Below, piece after piece: positions 17,678-27,295 of a stretch of 64,000 nucleotides of DNA. The notes beneath the pieces were generated by a model. The model saw only the letters and a list, made by a program, of their open reading frames with translations. It was not told the DNA's origin and did no database searches. The DNA is taken from NCBI RefSeq assembly GCF_963556105.2, contig NZ_OY829944.1, positions 1,149,001 to 1,213,000 of the forward strand, written 5' to 3'. Position 1 is the first letter of the stretch; every line of letters starts with the position of its first letter. Both the position numbers and the translations under genes were made by a program. The DNA comes from an uncultured Tolumonas sp. (GTDB taxonomy: Bacteria > Pseudomonadota > Gammaproteobacteria > Enterobacterales > Aeromonadaceae).

Positions 17678-17805
17678 TATACCCTTCGTACTTGAAGCTG
17701 CAGCATCGTTGACAGCGTTCACTCACTCCAATCACATAGCATCTCTATGTTCATGGGGATTCGCTCACTTGTCGCCTTGCTGCAACTCCAATTACTTTGG
17801 GTATA
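17678..17805. repeat. ERIC element (intergenic repeat unit)
   Basis: This 128-bp imperfect palindrome matches the ERIC/IRU consensus (about 127 bp) along its length. It begins TATACCCTTCGTACTTGAAG and ends ATTACTTTGGGTATA. Inside are CTGCAGCATCGTTG, GCGTTCACTCAC, GGGGATTCGCTCACTTG and CCTTGCTGCAACTC, the recognisable core blocks. Its two ends are inverted copies (TATACCC/GGGTATA). It lies between the cysQ terminator and yciI. Such elements spread as non-autonomous repeats and can act as RNA structures in transcripts. No second copy was noticed in the window. Confidence 0.88.
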
Positions 17806-17819
17806 CAAGGCAGATTAAC

Positions 17820-18116
17820 TCAGATGGTTTGTTTATACGGTTTGACCGTTACTTTGCCATAGACGCCAGCTGCAACGAACGGATCAGCATCCGCCCATGC
17901 TTTAGCTTCGGTCAATGACGGAAAATCCACAATCATCACGCTGCCGCTGAAGCCGGCTTCGCCCGGATCATCAGCATCAATTGCAGGGTTTGGGCCCGCT
18001 GTCAGCACACGGCCTTCGGCTTGCAATGCTTGTAAGCGCGCCAGATGAGCTGGGCGGTGTTCTTTACGTAATGGCAGGCTGTTTTCAATATCTTCTGCGA
18101 TGATGACGTACCACAT
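17820..18116 (-). CDS. yciI: YciI-like protein
   Basis: Small cytosolic protein of 98 residues (also 98 in E. coli YciI). Conserved features are [28 protein letters not shown] and the putative active-site His-Asp region [23 protein letters not shown]. The fold is a dimeric ferredoxin-like barrel related to muconolactone isomerase; no substrate is known. It follows yciB with 2 nt between the genes, forming a yciB-yciI operon as in many gammaproteobacteria. Confidence 0.92.
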   Translation of the reverse strand: MWYVIIAEDIENSLPLRKEHRPAHLARLQALQAEGRVLTAGPNPAIDADDPGEAGFSGSVMIVDFPSLTEAKAWADADPFVAAGVYGKVTVKPYKQTI

Positions 18117-18118
18117 AA

Positions 18119-18673
18119 CTATTCCTTATCCTGTTCTTGTTGGTTATTCGAAGGCAGGTAACGGTAAATATAAACACCAGTGAGCACTGTGCTGACCAGC
18201 ATCAGACCTAAAACACCGAATACCTTAAAATCGACCCAGATCTCGGTGGGCAGATAGAAAGCGATATAAACGTTTAACGCGCCTAAAATCCAGAAAAACA
18301 GCCCCCATGAGAAATTAATGCGGTTCCAGACGGTATTTGGCAGCACCAATTCTTTGCCTAACATTTTTTTCAGCAGTGGTTGCTGGAACAAAAATTGACT
18401 GACCCACAAAGCAGAGCCGAAGGCAGCATACAGTACAGTGACCTTCCATTTAATGAAGTTTTCATTGTGGAAAAACAGGGTCATTGCACCAAAAACCAAT
18501 ACTAATGCCAACGTAATTAACTGACTGCGCTCCAGTTTTTTATACATAAACCAGAGCACAATCATTTGCAGCAAGGTGGTTGCCATCAAGGCACCGGTAG
18601 CGGCATAAATATCGTGTAGTTTATAGACGGCAAAAAAGATAATGAGAGGGATGAAATCGAGCAGCTGTTTCAT
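18119..18673 (-). CDS. yciB: YciB, inner-membrane septation/envelope protein
   Basis: Inner-membrane protein of 184 residues from ATG 18673 (179 in E. coli YciB, also called IspZ). It starts [26 protein letters not shown], the family N-terminus. Five hydrophobic helices lie at about residues 5-25, 30-45, 50-70, 80-100 and 120-170. The family block [24 protein letters not shown] is present. It is linked to cell-envelope synthesis and division by interaction studies in E. coli. A start further upstream at 18694 would add seven residues absent from homologues. Confidence 0.93.
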   Translation of the reverse strand: MKQLLDFIPLIIFFAVYKLHDIYAATGALMATTLLQMIVLWFMYKKLERSQLITLALVLVFGAMTLFFHNENFIKWKVTVLYAAFGSALWVSQFLFQQPLLKKMLGKELVLPNTVWNRINFSWGLFFWILGALNVYIAFYLPTEIWVDFKVFGVLGLMLVSTVLTGVYIYRYLPSNNQQEQDKE

Positions 18674-18747
18674 GTTTTGTCTCGTTGTTAACAAACGGTG
18701 ACAGTTTAACCAGTGCCTGATGGAATGAAAAGAGAAAACGATAGCAG

Positions 18748-18778
18748 AAAAAACTCCCCCATTTTTCGGGGGAGTTTA
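18748..18778 (-). terminator. trp operon terminator
   Basis: Read on the minus strand, AACTCCCCC-GAAAAAT-GGGGGAGTT is followed by TTTT. It is a strong G/C stem of nine base pairs starting about 9 nt after the trpA stop, so it ends the trp operon. Confidence 0.9.
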
Positions 18779-18786
18779 AGAGAGTA

Positions 18787-19593
18787 TTAACGCAGTGTCG
18801 CCGCTTTCATGCTCTTCACAAATGTGGTTAATTTTTCCAGCATCACGGCAGGTTCCGCCAGATTTTGCTCGATGATTTTCACCACCGCAGAACCCGAAAT
18901 CGCGCCAGCAGCACCCGCGGCGATAGCTGCTTTTACTTGTTCTGGCTCACTGATCCCGAAACCTAACAGGGCTGGTGGCGCACCAAACTCTTTTAGTGCT
19001 TTCAACAGATGATCGACTGGCATTTGCGCTCGGGTTTCAGTGCCCGTGACACCCGCGCGGCTTAGCAGATAGGTATAACCGGAACTCAGTTCAGCAACAC
19101 GTTGCAGTGTGGCGTCATCAGCATTCGGCGGTGCAATATAGATGCTTTCCACCCCGAATTTATCCGCTGCCGCTTTGAACGGTGCTGACATTTCGACCGG
19201 TACATCCGCGATTAATACGGAATCTACGCCAGCCGCTTTGGCTTTTTGGTAAAAATCTTCTGGTGTATGGGTATAAACCAGATTGGCATACAGCAACAGG
19301 CCAATTGGCAGATCTGGGTATTTAGCGCGAATGCGTGCCAGAATATCAAAACAGATCGCCGGAGTAGTATGTGCTTTCAGGGCGCGAGTGGCGGCATCCT
19401 GAATAGTTGGGCCATCAGCCACCGGATCAGAGAACGGGATCGCCAATTCCAGTGCATCGGCACCGCCGGCGATCAGGGCCTCAATGATCTGTTCAGACAG
19501 TTCTGGTGTCGGGTCGCCAATCGCCACGAAAGGCACGAACGCACCCTGATTGGCCGCATCCAGACGTTTAAACAATGCAGAATAACGACTCAT
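18787..19593 (-). CDS. trpA: Tryptophan synthase alpha subunit
   Basis: Cleaves indole-3-glycerol phosphate to indole and glyceraldehyde-3-phosphate; the indole is channelled to TrpB. It is 268 residues, identical in length to E. coli TrpA. The catalytic Glu is in [18 protein letters not shown] (about residues 48-65) and the catalytic Asp in VLIADVP (about residue 60 in E. coli numbering). Phosphate-binding loops [14 protein letters not shown] and LGFGISEP are intact. It is the last gene of the operon and overlaps the trpB stop by 4 nt (ATGA), giving the tight coupling usual for the alpha2-beta2 complex. Confidence 0.97.
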   Translation of the reverse strand: MSRYSALFKRLDAANQGAFVPFVAIGDPTPELSEQIIEALIAGGADALELAIPFSDPVADGPTIQDAATRALKAHTTPAICFDILARIRAKYPDLPIGLLLYANLVYTHTPEDFYQKAKAAGVDSVLIADVPVEMSAPFKAAADKFGVESIYIAPPNADDATLQRVAELSSGYTYLLSRAGVTGTETRAQMPVDHLLKALKEFGAPPALLGFGISEPEQVKAAIAAGAAGAISGSAVVKIIEQNLAEPAVMLEKLTTFVKSMKAATLR

Positions 19594-20783
19594 AACAGCG
19601 CTCCTTTGCCTTCCAGTGCATCAGCTACAGTAAAAATATCTTTATCGCCACGACCGGATAAGTTGACGATCAGGATCTGTTCTTTTTCCGGCTCAGAACG
19701 TGCCATTTTCAGCGCATGGGCCAGCGCGTGGGATGATTCCAGTGCCGGAATGATCCCTTCATGGCGAGAGAGCTCTTGGAAGGCTTCCAGTGCTTCTGTA
19801 TCGGTGATGGATGGGTATTGCGCTCGACCGATGGATGAAAGGTAAGCATGTTGTGGGCCGACAGAGGGAAAGTCGAGACCGGCAGAAATCGAGTGCGATT
19901 CTTCTACTTGTCCATCTTTATCTTGCATCAGGTACGAGACCATGCCCAGATAAATGCCCTTAGGTGCATGGCCAATCGGTGCGCCGTGTTTGCCAGACTC
20001 AATACCGTGACCGGCTGGTTCCACCCCAATCAGGCGGACACCTTCTTCTTCAATGAAGGTTGCGAACATACCAATCGCGTTAGAACCACCACCAACACAG
20101 GCGACGACGGCGTCTGGCAGACGACCTTCCGCTTCCAGAATTTGTGCTTTGGCTTCTTCACCGATCATGCGTTGGAATTCACGCACAATCGTTGGGAATG
20201 GGTGTGGGCCTGCGGCCGTACCCAGGATGTAGTGCGTATCTTTATAGTTAGCAGTCCAGTCGCGCATCGCTTCGTTACACGCATCTTTCAGTGTGGAAGA
20301 ACCGGCGTGTACCGGAATAACTTCCGCACCCATCAAACGCATACGGAACACGTTGGGTTTTTGGCGTTCGCAGTCAACAGCACCCATGTAGATGCGGCAA
20401 GGCAGATTGAGCAGTGCACACGCCAGTGCAGTCGCGACACCGTGCTGACCGGCGCCGGTTTCGGCGATGATGCGGGTTTTGCCCATGCGTTTGGCCAGCA
20501 AGGCTTGCCCTAATACCTGATTGGTTTTGTGTGCGCCACCGTGCAGCAGATCTTCACGTTTCAGATAGAGTTTGGTTTTGGTGCCTTTGGTCAGATTACG
20601 ACACAGTGTCAGTGGCGTTGGGCGACCGGCATACTCTTTCAGCAGATGCTGAAATTCAGCCTGAAATTCCGGGTCATCCTTGGCATCAACAAACGCTTTT
20701 TCCAGCTCCAGCAGCACTGGCATCAGAATTTGAGGGGAGTACATCCCGCCAAATTCACCAAAAAATGGGTCAAGTAAAGTCAT
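19590..20783 (-). CDS. trpB: Tryptophan synthase beta subunit
   Basis: PLP-dependent enzyme joining indole and serine to make tryptophan. It is 397 residues (also 397 in E. coli). The PLP-binding Lys is in [18 protein letters not shown] (about residue 87), the phosphate-binding Gly loop is GGGSNAIG near residue 232, and [12 protein letters not shown] is intact. It lies between trpCF and trpA, 21 nt after the trpCF stop. Confidence 0.97.
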   Translation of the reverse strand: MTLLDPFFGEFGGMYSPQILMPVLLELEKAFVDAKDDPEFQAEFQHLLKEYAGRPTPLTLCRNLTKGTKTKLYLKREDLLHGGAHKTNQVLGQALLAKRMGKTRIIAETGAGQHGVATALACALLNLPCRIYMGAVDCERQKPNVFRMRLMGAEVIPVHAGSSTLKDACNEAMRDWTANYKDTHYILGTAAGPHPFPTIVREFQRMIGEEAKAQILEAEGRLPDAVVACVGGGSNAIGMFATFIEEEGVRLIGVEPAGHGIESGKHGAPIGHAPKGIYLGMVSYLMQDKDGQVEESHSISAGLDFPSVGPQHAYLSSIGRAQYPSITDTEALEAFQELSRHEGIIPALESSHALAHALKMARSEPEKEQILIVNLSGRGDKDIFTVADALEGKGALL

Positions 20784-20804
20784 TGCAATTCCTTTTTACA
20801 AAAA

Positions 20805-22187
20805 TCAGTAGTTACGCAGTGCTACAAAGGCACGCTGGATTTTGTCGGCATCTTTGATGCCGGGCGCACTTTCGACGCCGGAATTCAGATCAAGGCCGAG
20901 GCAGCCAACTTTGACCGCAGCGGCAATGTTGTCCGGATTAATGCCACCGGCCAGCATCAGTTTTTCTTTCGGTAAATCGGCCAGCAGTGACCAGTCGAAC
21001 GCATGACCAGTACCGCCAGATTGATTGCCCACTTTGCTATCAAGTAACAGGCGATCGGCGCTGTAATTCAGCTCTGGTAGTGAATCGGTGACGGCAATTG
21101 CTTTCCAGATCTGACAGCCGGGGATGAGTGGTCGCAATTTTTTGATAAAGCTTTCCGTTTCGTCCCCGTGGAGCTGCACGGCGGTTAAATCTAAAGTTTC
21201 AACTACTGACTGAATAGTTTCTTTGCTGGCATTGCGGAACACACCAACAAAGTTCAGCGGTGCGGCTTCTGTAATGGCGCGAGCCTGTGCGATGGAAACA
21301 TTTCGTGGGCTGCCTTCCACAAAGATCAAACCACCAAACACCGCTCCTGCGGCATAAGCGGTTTGGGCATCTTCGGCTCGAGTCAGGCCACAGACTTTGT
21401 TTTGCCCCAGAATCAACTTGCGGCACGCCATATCGAGATCGGCTTCTTCCATCAGTGAGCTGCCGACCAGAAAGCCGTTAGCATAGTGCGCCAGATCTTT
21501 GACCTGAGCATGATGATAAATACCGGATTCACAGATCACGACACGATCTTTCGGCACCAGTGGCGCCAGTTCGCGGGTGCGATTGAGATCGATTTTCAGA
21601 TCACGCAGATCGCGATTGTTGATACCAATCACTTCGGCGCCCAATTCGATAGCTCGGTTGATCTCATCCTCACTAATCGCTTCGGTTAGGACACCCATGT
21701 TTAATGATTTGGCAACGGCAGCCAGCTCTCGGTATTGCTCGTCATTCAGTACCGATAACATCAGCAATACAGCATCAGCCTGATGATGACGAGCCAGATA
21801 GATCTGATACGGATCGATGATGAAATCTTTACACAGCACCGGTACTGAAACTTCTTTGCGTACTTGCGGCAGGAAAGCAAAATCGCCCTGGAAATATTTT
21901 TCATCGGTTAACACCGAAATCGCAGAGGCATATTTGCCATATACTTTCGCGATTGCGGAAGGTGAAAAATCATTGCGGATCAGCCCTTTGGAAGGTGATG
22001 CTTTTTTGCATTCCAGAATAAACGCAGTTTTACCACGTAAGCCACCGACGAAGTCACGATCACTCGGTGTTAGTGTGGCTTGGAAGGTTTCCAATGGCTG
22101 GCTGACCTTCCGTGCGGCAATCCAAATCTCTTTGTCTGCAACAATTTTACCCAGCACGGTGGAGGCGAGTGCCTGATTAAACAACAT
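20805..22187 (-). CDS. trpCF: Bifunctional indole-3-glycerol-phosphate synthase / phosphoribosylanthranilate isomerase
   Basis: Fusion enzyme catalysing two consecutive steps of tryptophan synthesis. It is 460 residues (about 453 in E. coli TrpCF). The IGPS barrel (about residues 1-255) contains ILECKKASPSKGLI, VLCKDFIIDPYQIYLAR and IGINNRDLRDLKIDL. The PRAI barrel (about residues 257-460) contains KVCGLTRAEDAQTAYAAGA, VQLHGDE and MLAGGINPDNI, with the catalytic Cys in KVCGLT. The fusion state is typical of Enterobacterales, Vibrionales and their relatives. It lies 4 nt downstream of trpD. Confidence 0.97.
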   Translation of the reverse strand: MLFNQALASTVLGKIVADKEIWIAARKVSQPLETFQATLTPSDRDFVGGLRGKTAFILECKKASPSKGLIRNDFSPSAIAKVYGKYASAISVLTDEKYFQGDFAFLPQVRKEVSVPVLCKDFIIDPYQIYLARHHQADAVLLMLSVLNDEQYRELAAVAKSLNMGVLTEAISEDEINRAIELGAEVIGINNRDLRDLKIDLNRTRELAPLVPKDRVVICESGIYHHAQVKDLAHYANGFLVGSSLMEEADLDMACRKLILGQNKVCGLTRAEDAQTAYAAGAVFGGLIFVEGSPRNVSIAQARAITEAAPLNFVGVFRNASKETIQSVVETLDLTAVQLHGDETESFIKKLRPLIPGCQIWKAIAVTDSLPELNYSADRLLLDSKVGNQSGGTGHAFDWSLLADLPKEKLMLAGGINPDNIAAAVKVGCLGLDLNSGVESAPGIKDADKIQRAFVALRNY

Positions 22188-22191
22188 CCTG

Positions 22192-23202
22192 TTACTCCTT
22201 ATGACTCAACGTAGCCAGTTGAGTGACTTTATCCAAGGCATCGCCGCTGCGCAGTGTTTCAATCGCCAATTCCGCACCTTGTTTCAGGTCATCAGCTTTA
22301 CCGCCCATAACCAACAACGGAGCCAGATTGATGGCAATTGCCGCTTGTTGGGCATCGGTGCCTTTTCCGGCTAATAAGTTTTCTGTGATCTGGCGGTTTT
22401 CATCTGGATCGCCACCACGAATGGCTTCCAGCGTGTAATATTTCAGGCCAAAATCGGCGGGTGTCAGCGTGTGGTAACGAATATGTTCACCATGAATTTC
22501 GGCCACCTGCGTTTCACCATGGATCGCGATTTCATCCAGCCCACTGCCATAAACGACCATGCCTTTTTGTAAGCCCAGCTCACGCAAGGTTTCGGCGATC
22601 GGTTCCAGCAACTGCTCGGAATAGACGCCCATGAGCTGATACGTTGGACGGGCTGGGTTGATCAATGGGCCGAGCACATTAAAGATGGTGCGGGTTTTTA
22701 ATGCCTGACGAACAGGAGCGGCGAAACGCATCCCGCTGTGATATTGCGGTGCAAACAGGAAACAGATATTCGCTTCATCCAGACAATGCCGCGCAGTCTC
22801 CGGGCTCATATCCAGCTTGATACCGAGCTTATCCAGCAAATCAGAGGAGCCGGTTTTGGATGATACGCTGCGGTTGCCATGTTTGGCGACTTTAATGCCA
22901 CAGGTGGCACCAACAATCGCGGCAGTGGTGGAGATATTAATGGTATGCAAACCATCGCCACCGGTACCAACAATATCGCAAAACTCATAATCCGGACGTG
23001 GGAATGGTTTGGCTGCCGCAATCAGCGCTTTGGCGGCACCCACGATTTCAGACGGGCTTTCGCCTTTGACTTTCAGTGCGGTCAACAATGAAGAGAGCAC
23101 GAGCGGGTCCATCTCGCCACGTAAGACTTCACCAAACAGTTGTTCACTTTCAATGCTGGTGAGTGACTCACCCCGGTATAACCCTTCCAGAGAAACTGTC
23201 AT
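22192..23202 (-). CDS. trpD: Anthranilate phosphoribosyltransferase
   Basis: Transfers phosphoribose from PRPP to anthranilate. It is 336 residues, the length of stand-alone TrpD. The PRPP-binding motif DIVGTGGDGLHTINISTTAA (about residues 77-96), KHGNRSVSSKTGSSDLL (about residues 105-121) and NVLGPLINPA (about residue 174) are clear. Unlike E. coli, it is not fused to the TrpG glutamine amidotransferase, which is encoded separately just upstream (2 nt gap). Confidence 0.97.
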   Translation of the reverse strand: MTVSLEGLYRGESLTSIESEQLFGEVLRGEMDPLVLSSLLTALKVKGESPSEIVGAAKALIAAAKPFPRPDYEFCDIVGTGGDGLHTINISTTAAIVGATCGIKVAKHGNRSVSSKTGSSDLLDKLGIKLDMSPETARHCLDEANICFLFAPQYHSGMRFAAPVRQALKTRTIFNVLGPLINPARPTYQLMGVYSEQLLEPIAETLRELGLQKGMVVYGSGLDEIAIHGETQVAEIHGEHIRYHTLTPADFGLKYYTLEAIRGGDPDENRQITENLLAGKGTDAQQAAIAINLAPLLVMGGKADDLKQGAELAIETLRSGDALDKVTQLATLSHKE

Positions 23203-23204
23203 GA

Positions 23205-23804
23205 TCAGACCTCCTTGTCTGTGGCAGTGATAAAGGCCAGACTCTGTGTCAGCAGTTGCGCACCTTCTGTCGTCATGATCGACTCAGGGTGGAACTGGAA
23301 GCCCATCACGCGATCGGCGCGGTGTAATACGGCCATCGGCATTTCGCCGAAACGAGCAATGACTTCCAAGTCATCCGGCACATAGGTCGCGACCAGTGAA
23401 TGGTAACGGGCGACCGGTAGTGGCTGACTCATTCCTGCGAACATATCTTTACCACTATGTTCGATTTTCGATACTTTACCATGAACGAACTCGCCGGCAG
23501 AGCCTACGGTGCCGCCGTAATATTCGCAGATCGCCTGATGACCAAGGCAGATGCCAATGATCGGCACTTTACCACGGCATAAACCGATCAGTTCAATCAT
23601 ACAACCGGCTTCGTGCGGTGCACCGGGGCCAGGGGAGAGCACCAGCACCGGATTATCGGAACTAGCCATGATCTGATCGAAGATCTGCTGGGCTGGCAGA
23701 TTGTTACGATAAATCTTCACGCTGTGCCCAAGGCTGCGAAACTGATCGACCAAGTTATAAGTAAAAGAGTCGAAGTTATCTAACAGGAAAATAGTGTTAG
23801 CCAT
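23205..23804 (-). CDS. trpG: Anthranilate synthase component II (glutamine amidotransferase)
   Basis: Class I glutamine amidotransferase supplying ammonia to TrpE. It is 199 residues from ATG 23804, starting [22 protein letters not shown]. The oxyanion strand [13 protein letters not shown], the nucleophile Cys in [15 protein letters not shown] (about residue 84) and the His/Glu pair in [10 protein letters not shown] (about residue 175) are present. The start overlaps the trpE stop by 8 nt (ATGGCTAA), so the two subunits are translationally coupled. Confidence 0.97.
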   Translation of the reverse strand: MANTIFLLDNFDSFTYNLVDQFRSLGHSVKIYRNNLPAQQIFDQIMASSDNPVLVLSPGPGAPHEAGCMIELIGLCRGKVPIIGICLGHQAICEYYGGTVGSAGEFVHGKVSKIEHSGKDMFAGMSQPLPVARYHSLVATYVPDDLEVIARFGEMPMAVLHRADRVMGFQFHPESIMTTEGAQLLTQSLAFITATDKEV

Positions 23805-25425
23805 GAGCGGCCTCCTTGTGCATTTGTGCTGCTTGTGAGGCTTGGGCAGTAATTGCAGCCAGTGTGGTACCGTGTGCCAGTGCAATGGCATTTAATACTG
23901 CTGCCGCTTTACCGCGAGTTTCATCGGCTTCGGCCTGTGGTTTGGAATCAAACACCACGCCTGCGCCAGCTTGCACATACGCAATGCCATTTTTTACAAA
24001 CGCTGAGCGGATCACGATGCAGGTATCCATATCGCCATCGCTATTCAGATAACCGACCGCACCACCGTAGCTGCCACGGCGTTTTTGTTCCACTTCACGG
24101 ATCAGCTCCGATGCACGGATTTTCGGCGCGCCCGTCAGTGTGCCCATGTTCATACAAGCTTGATAAGCGTGCAGGGCATCCAGATCATGACGCAGCGTGC
24201 CAACGACGCGTGACACTAAGTGCATGACATGGCTGTAGCGGTCAACTTTCAGCAGGTCTTTGACGTAACGGCTGCCGGGTTCGCTGATACGGGCAATGTC
24301 GTTACGCGCCAGATCAACCAGCATCATATGTTCGGCTGTCTCTTTGGTATCTTGGCGCAGCTCCAGCTCTAAACGGCCGTCCAGATCCAGATTGATCGAG
24401 CCATCGGCATTCAGCCCGCGACGACGGGTGCCGGCAATCGGGTACATTTCCACCTGACGGCTCTTATGTTCGAATTTCACGGCACTTTCTGGTGATGCAC
24501 CAAACAGGGTGAAATCCTGATCGTTCATGTAGAACATATAAGGGCTTGGGTTGGTGCGTTTCAGTTCACGGTAAGCGATCAGCGGTTGCGGGCATGGCAG
24601 GCTAAAACAACGTGATGGCACGACTTGGAAGATATCGCCTTTACGGATATTGCCTTTCAGCTTTTCAACATCAGCACAGTAGGTTTTATCGCTCTTATCG
24701 ACATTTAACTGCGATGGCAGCGTCTCTTTTTTGGACACGGTGCTGGCGCGGAAATGGTTGCAGTACTCTTTCAGGCTGGCCAGACGATGTTGCAGGCGAG
24801 GCAGTTCATGAGCACCTGATTCACCGCCAAATAAAGCGGCCTGCAGATGGGTAGTTTTATGAATGTGATCGATGTGGATCAGCGTTTCCGCGACATAGAA
24901 ACAAAAGTCCGGGCAGGTATTGTCGCTGTCTGGCACGTTTGGCAAACGTTCAAAATTGGCAATTAAGTCATACGCAAAGATCCCGCCCAAGAACAGATTA
25001 ACGGCTTCGGCATCGACACTGTGGGTCAGCAACGTGCGCAGGCTGTCTAATACGGACAGTGCTTTCAGGCGGCTGTCTTCATCTTGAATATCGGTGTTTT
25101 CAGGGAAAACCAGCTGTAACTGATTGGCTTCCCGTTGCTTGTTGACGCTATCAGGTAACGTAGAGGCCAACAAATTCAGCACGGCTTCGCCGTTACTGTT
25201 CAGCGCGGTGGCCGTGACGGTGTGGCCTTGGCAGACCATTCGAACACAGGCATCAATTAATAACATGCTCTGTGTGCCGGTTTTAGTATCGATCTCGGCT
25301 GATTCCAGCAGCAGGCTGTTATCTGCTGGTTCGGTCAGTTGGGTAAACAGTTCTAATGGGTCAGCGACATAATGAGCTTTCTCACGCAGTGTGAGACGTT
25401 GACCGGTTGGGAGAGAAGGGCTCAT
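23797..25425 (-). CDS. trpE: Anthranilate synthase component I
   Basis: Converts chorismate and ammonia to anthranilate, the committed step of tryptophan synthesis. It is 542 residues (520 in E. coli). The feedback site motif [11 protein letters not shown] (about residues 38-48) shows the Ser whose change relieves tryptophan inhibition in E. coli TrpE, so the enzyme is likely feedback-inhibited. The catalytic chorismate-binding domain includes [27 protein letters not shown] and [12 protein letters not shown]. Start ATG 25425 has GGGAG 8 nt upstream. The leader and attenuator lie upstream. Confidence 0.97.
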   Translation of the reverse strand: MSPSLPTGQRLTLREKAHYVADPLELFTQLTEPADNSLLLESAEIDTKTGTQSMLLIDACVRMVCQGHTVTATALNSNGEAVLNLLASTLPDSVNKQREANQLQLVFPENTDIQDEDSRLKALSVLDSLRTLLTHSVDAEAVNLFLGGIFAYDLIANFERLPNVPDSDNTCPDFCFYVAETLIHIDHIHKTTHLQAALFGGESGAHELPRLQHRLASLKEYCNHFRASTVSKKETLPSQLNVDKSDKTYCADVEKLKGNIRKGDIFQVVPSRCFSLPCPQPLIAYRELKRTNPSPYMFYMNDQDFTLFGASPESAVKFEHKSRQVEMYPIAGTRRRGLNADGSINLDLDGRLELELRQDTKETAEHMMLVDLARNDIARISEPGSRYVKDLLKVDRYSHVMHLVSRVVGTLRHDLDALHAYQACMNMGTLTGAPKIRASELIREVEQKRRGSYGGAVGYLNSDGDMDTCIVIRSAFVKNGIAYVQAGAGVVFDSKPQAEADETRGKAAAVLNAIALAHGTTLAAITAQASQAAQMHKEAAHG

Positions 25426-25572
25426 AGTTGTACTCCCGCGTTTGATAATTGCATGACGTTACTCCTTAAGACAAAAAATGATGGTTAACAATTGGTTAAT
25501 CAGCTTTTTTGCCATCGCCATGTCTGTTTATGTCGCTGAATCATTTGATCGTCCATGTAATATTTTGCGTAT

Positions 25573-25600
25573 AAAAAAAAGACCCGCTATGCTAGCGGGC
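25573..25600 (-). terminator. trp attenuator terminator (regions 3:4)
   Basis: On the minus strand CCCGCTA-GCA-TAGCGGG is followed by TC and eight T. Upstream, AGCGGG (about 25655) in leader region 2 can pair with CCCGCT of region 3 to form the antiterminator. The attenuator lies 58 nt after the leader stop. Confidence 0.93.
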
Positions 25601-25657
25601 CTTATTGGGAATTCTGTCTGCTTTATTTTTGAAAATAGCCGAAACCCCACACCCGCT

Positions 25658-25708
25658 TTAAGGAGTGTGCCACCACCAACGAAAGGTTTGGGTTAGGATA
25701 TTTGACAT
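25658..25708 (-). CDS. trpL: trp operon leader peptide TrpL
   Basis: Short frame encoding MSNILTQTFRWWWHTP and then TAA. It has three tandem Trp codons (TGG TGG TGG, 25670-25678) just before the first pairing region. Ribosome stalling there under tryptophan shortage would free region 2 to pair with region 3 and block the terminator. It is 16 residues (14 in E. coli, with two Trp codons). The ATG is preceded by a weak ribosome site, TTTTGAAA. It is too short for routine gene callers but unambiguous in this context. Confidence 0.95.
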   Translation of the reverse strand: MSNILTQTFRWWWHTP

Positions 25709-25740
25709 TTTCAAAACCAAGTTCAGTTAAAGTGGTTACA

Positions 25741-25769
25741 GTTAAACGATATTGACAGCTGTTTGTCAA
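25741..25769 (-). promoter_or_regulatory. trp operon promoter
   Basis: On the minus strand TTGACA (25764-25769) is followed after 17 bp by TTTAAC (25741-25746). The -35 is also one arm of a perfect inverted repeat TTGACA-AACAGC-TGTCAA (25752-25769), which could be an operator. I do not see the ACTAGT-type TrpR operator. Confidence 0.7.
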
Positions 25770-25802
25770 GTTCCTTTTTGCAATTGAACCACGAGAACGT
25801 GA

Positions 25803-26666
25803 ATGCGAATAGATTTACACAGTCACTCCACCTGTTCGGATGGCCATTTATCGCCGGCAGAGCTGGTTGCTCGTGCAGTTGAAAAAGGCGTGAATGTTCT
25901 GGCGTTGACCGATCACGATACGGTAGACGGTATTGCGCTCGCGCAGGCGGCGATTGATGCCGATGCGTTACCCTTACATTTACTCTCTGGTGTGGAAATA
26001 TCTTGCACCTGGGATGCCATCGAAGTGCATGTGGTGGGTTTGCAGGTTGATACCCAAAGCCCGGCATTGTTAGCGTTGCTCGAGAGTCAGTCACAGGCTC
26101 GTACAGCCCGCGGTGTCGAGATAGGGCATCGTCTGGAAAAAAATAAGCTCCCCGGTTGTTATGAGGGGGCGGTGGCGCTGGCAAACGGCGGCATGTTGAC
26201 GCGTTCGCATTTTGCCCACTATCTGGTTGAACAAAAACATTGTAAAACCATGCAGAATGCCTTTGACCGCTATCTGTCGCGGGGCGCGCGGGCTTATGTG
26301 CCACATCACTGGGCCAGCATTGAAGAGGTAGTAACGGCTATTCATGCCGCTGGTGGTGTTGCCGTGTTAGCGCATCCTGGCCGTTATAAACTTTCTACTA
26401 AGTGGCTGAAACGTCTTCTGGTATTATTTAAAGAAGCTGGTGGCGATGCCATCGAAGTGAGTTTATGTCAGCAAAGTCCGCATGAGCGGTCAACGCTGGG
26501 TCAGTATTGCCGCGATTACGGATTTATGGCATCGGTTGGCTCAGATTTTCATACACCGCTACCTTGGGTTGAGTTAGGTAAAAACTTGTGGCTCCCCAAG
26601 GATGTGACGCCCGTCTGGCATGTTTTTTCTGCATTTCCTGACGTCCCGCAAGGGGAGGAATTATGA
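25803..26666 (+). CDS. rnm: RNase AM (YciV/TrpH), PHP-domain 5'-3' exonuclease
   Basis: PHP-family metallohydrolase of 287 residues (293 in E. coli RNase AM/YciV). In E. coli it matures the 5' ends of 23S, 16S and 5S rRNA and degrades short RNAs and 3',5'-bisphosphates. The metal ligands are visible: DLHSHSTCSDGHLSP (residues 4-18), LALTDHDTVDG (about residues 37-47), GVEISC (about residue 65), VAVLAHPGRYK (about residue 188) and GSDFHTP near residue 248. It is divergent from trpE across a 94-bp gap to the leader start and overlaps yciO by 4 nt. Confidence 0.93.
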   Translation: MRIDLHSHSTCSDGHLSPAELVARAVEKGVNVLALTDHDTVDGIALAQAAIDADALPLHLLSGVEISCTWDAIEVHVVGLQVDTQSPALLALLESQSQARTARGVEIGHRLEKNKLPGCYEGAVALANGGMLTRSHFAHYLVEQKHCKTMQNAFDRYLSRGARAYVPHHWASIEEVVTAIHAAGGVAVLAHPGRYKLSTKWLKRLLVLFKEAGGDAIEVSLCQQSPHERSTLGQYCRDYGFMASVGSDFHTPLPWVELGKNLWLPKDVTPVWHVFSAFPDVPQGEEL

Positions 26667-27283
26667 GTCAATTTTTTGTTGTTCATCCGGTTAACCCACA
26701 AACGCGTCTGATTTCTCAGGCGGTGGGCATTTTGCGTCAAGGCGGTGTGATCGTTTATCCCACCGATTCTGGTTATGCACTGGGTTGCATGATGGGCGAT
26801 AAGAGTGCGCTGGAAAAAATCTGTCGCATTCGTCAGTTGGAAGATGAGCATAATTTTACGTTGTTGTGTAACGATCTTTCGGAGTTGTCGGTGTATGCCA
26901 AAATTGATAATACCGCCTTCCGCCTTATTAAAAATAATACACCCGGCGCCTATACTTTTATTCTGAAAGCGACCAAAGAAGTGCCACGTCGCCTGATGAA
27001 CGAAAAAAAGAAAACGATCGGTATCCGTGTACCGACCAATAACATTGCCCAAGCGTTATTAACCGAGTTGGGTGAACCATTAATGTCCAGCACCTTGATC
27101 CTTCCTGGTCAGGGGTTGGCAGAAGCGGATCCGGAAGAGTTCCGCGGACAGCTGGAAAAAGTCGTTGATCTGATTATTGATGGCGGAACGCAAGGCGCAC
27201 AGCCGACCACCGTTATCGATTTCTCGGATGATGAGCCTAAAGTAGTACGCTTCGGTGCCGGAGATCCGACACCGTTTGAATGA
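26663..27283 (+). CDS. yciO: YciO, TsaC/Sua5/YrdC family protein
   Basis: Cytosolic protein of 206 residues (also 206 in E. coli YciO). It shares the YrdC fold of TsaC, which makes threonylcarbamoyl-AMP for t6A tRNA modification. The nucleotide-binding region GVIVYPTDSGYALGCMM (about residues 28-44), the CRIRQLEDEHNFTLLCNDLSELS block, PGAYTFILKATKEVPRR and KKTIGIRVP are present. YciO proteins do not fully replace TsaC, and their exact role remains unclear. The start overlaps the rnm stop (ATGA). rluB begins 12 nt later. Confidence 0.93.
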   Translation: MSQFFVVHPVNPQTRLISQAVGILRQGGVIVYPTDSGYALGCMMGDKSALEKICRIRQLEDEHNFTLLCNDLSELSVYAKIDNTAFRLIKNNTPGAYTFILKATKEVPRRLMNEKKKTIGIRVPTNNIAQALLTELGEPLMSSTLILPGQGLAEADPEEFRGQLEKVVDLIIDGGTQGAQPTTVIDFSDDEPKVVRFGAGDPTPFE

Positions 27284-27295
27284 TTGAGGCAAAGC

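Noticed and set aside
19848-20513. 221-codon plus-strand frame opposite trpB
   Set aside because: trpB is full length and highly conserved on the other strand; the antisense product resembles nothing.
25723-26304. 193-codon minus-strand frame over the trp promoter and rnm
   Set aside because: It is antisense to the PHP domain of rnm and covers the trp promoter; no family features.
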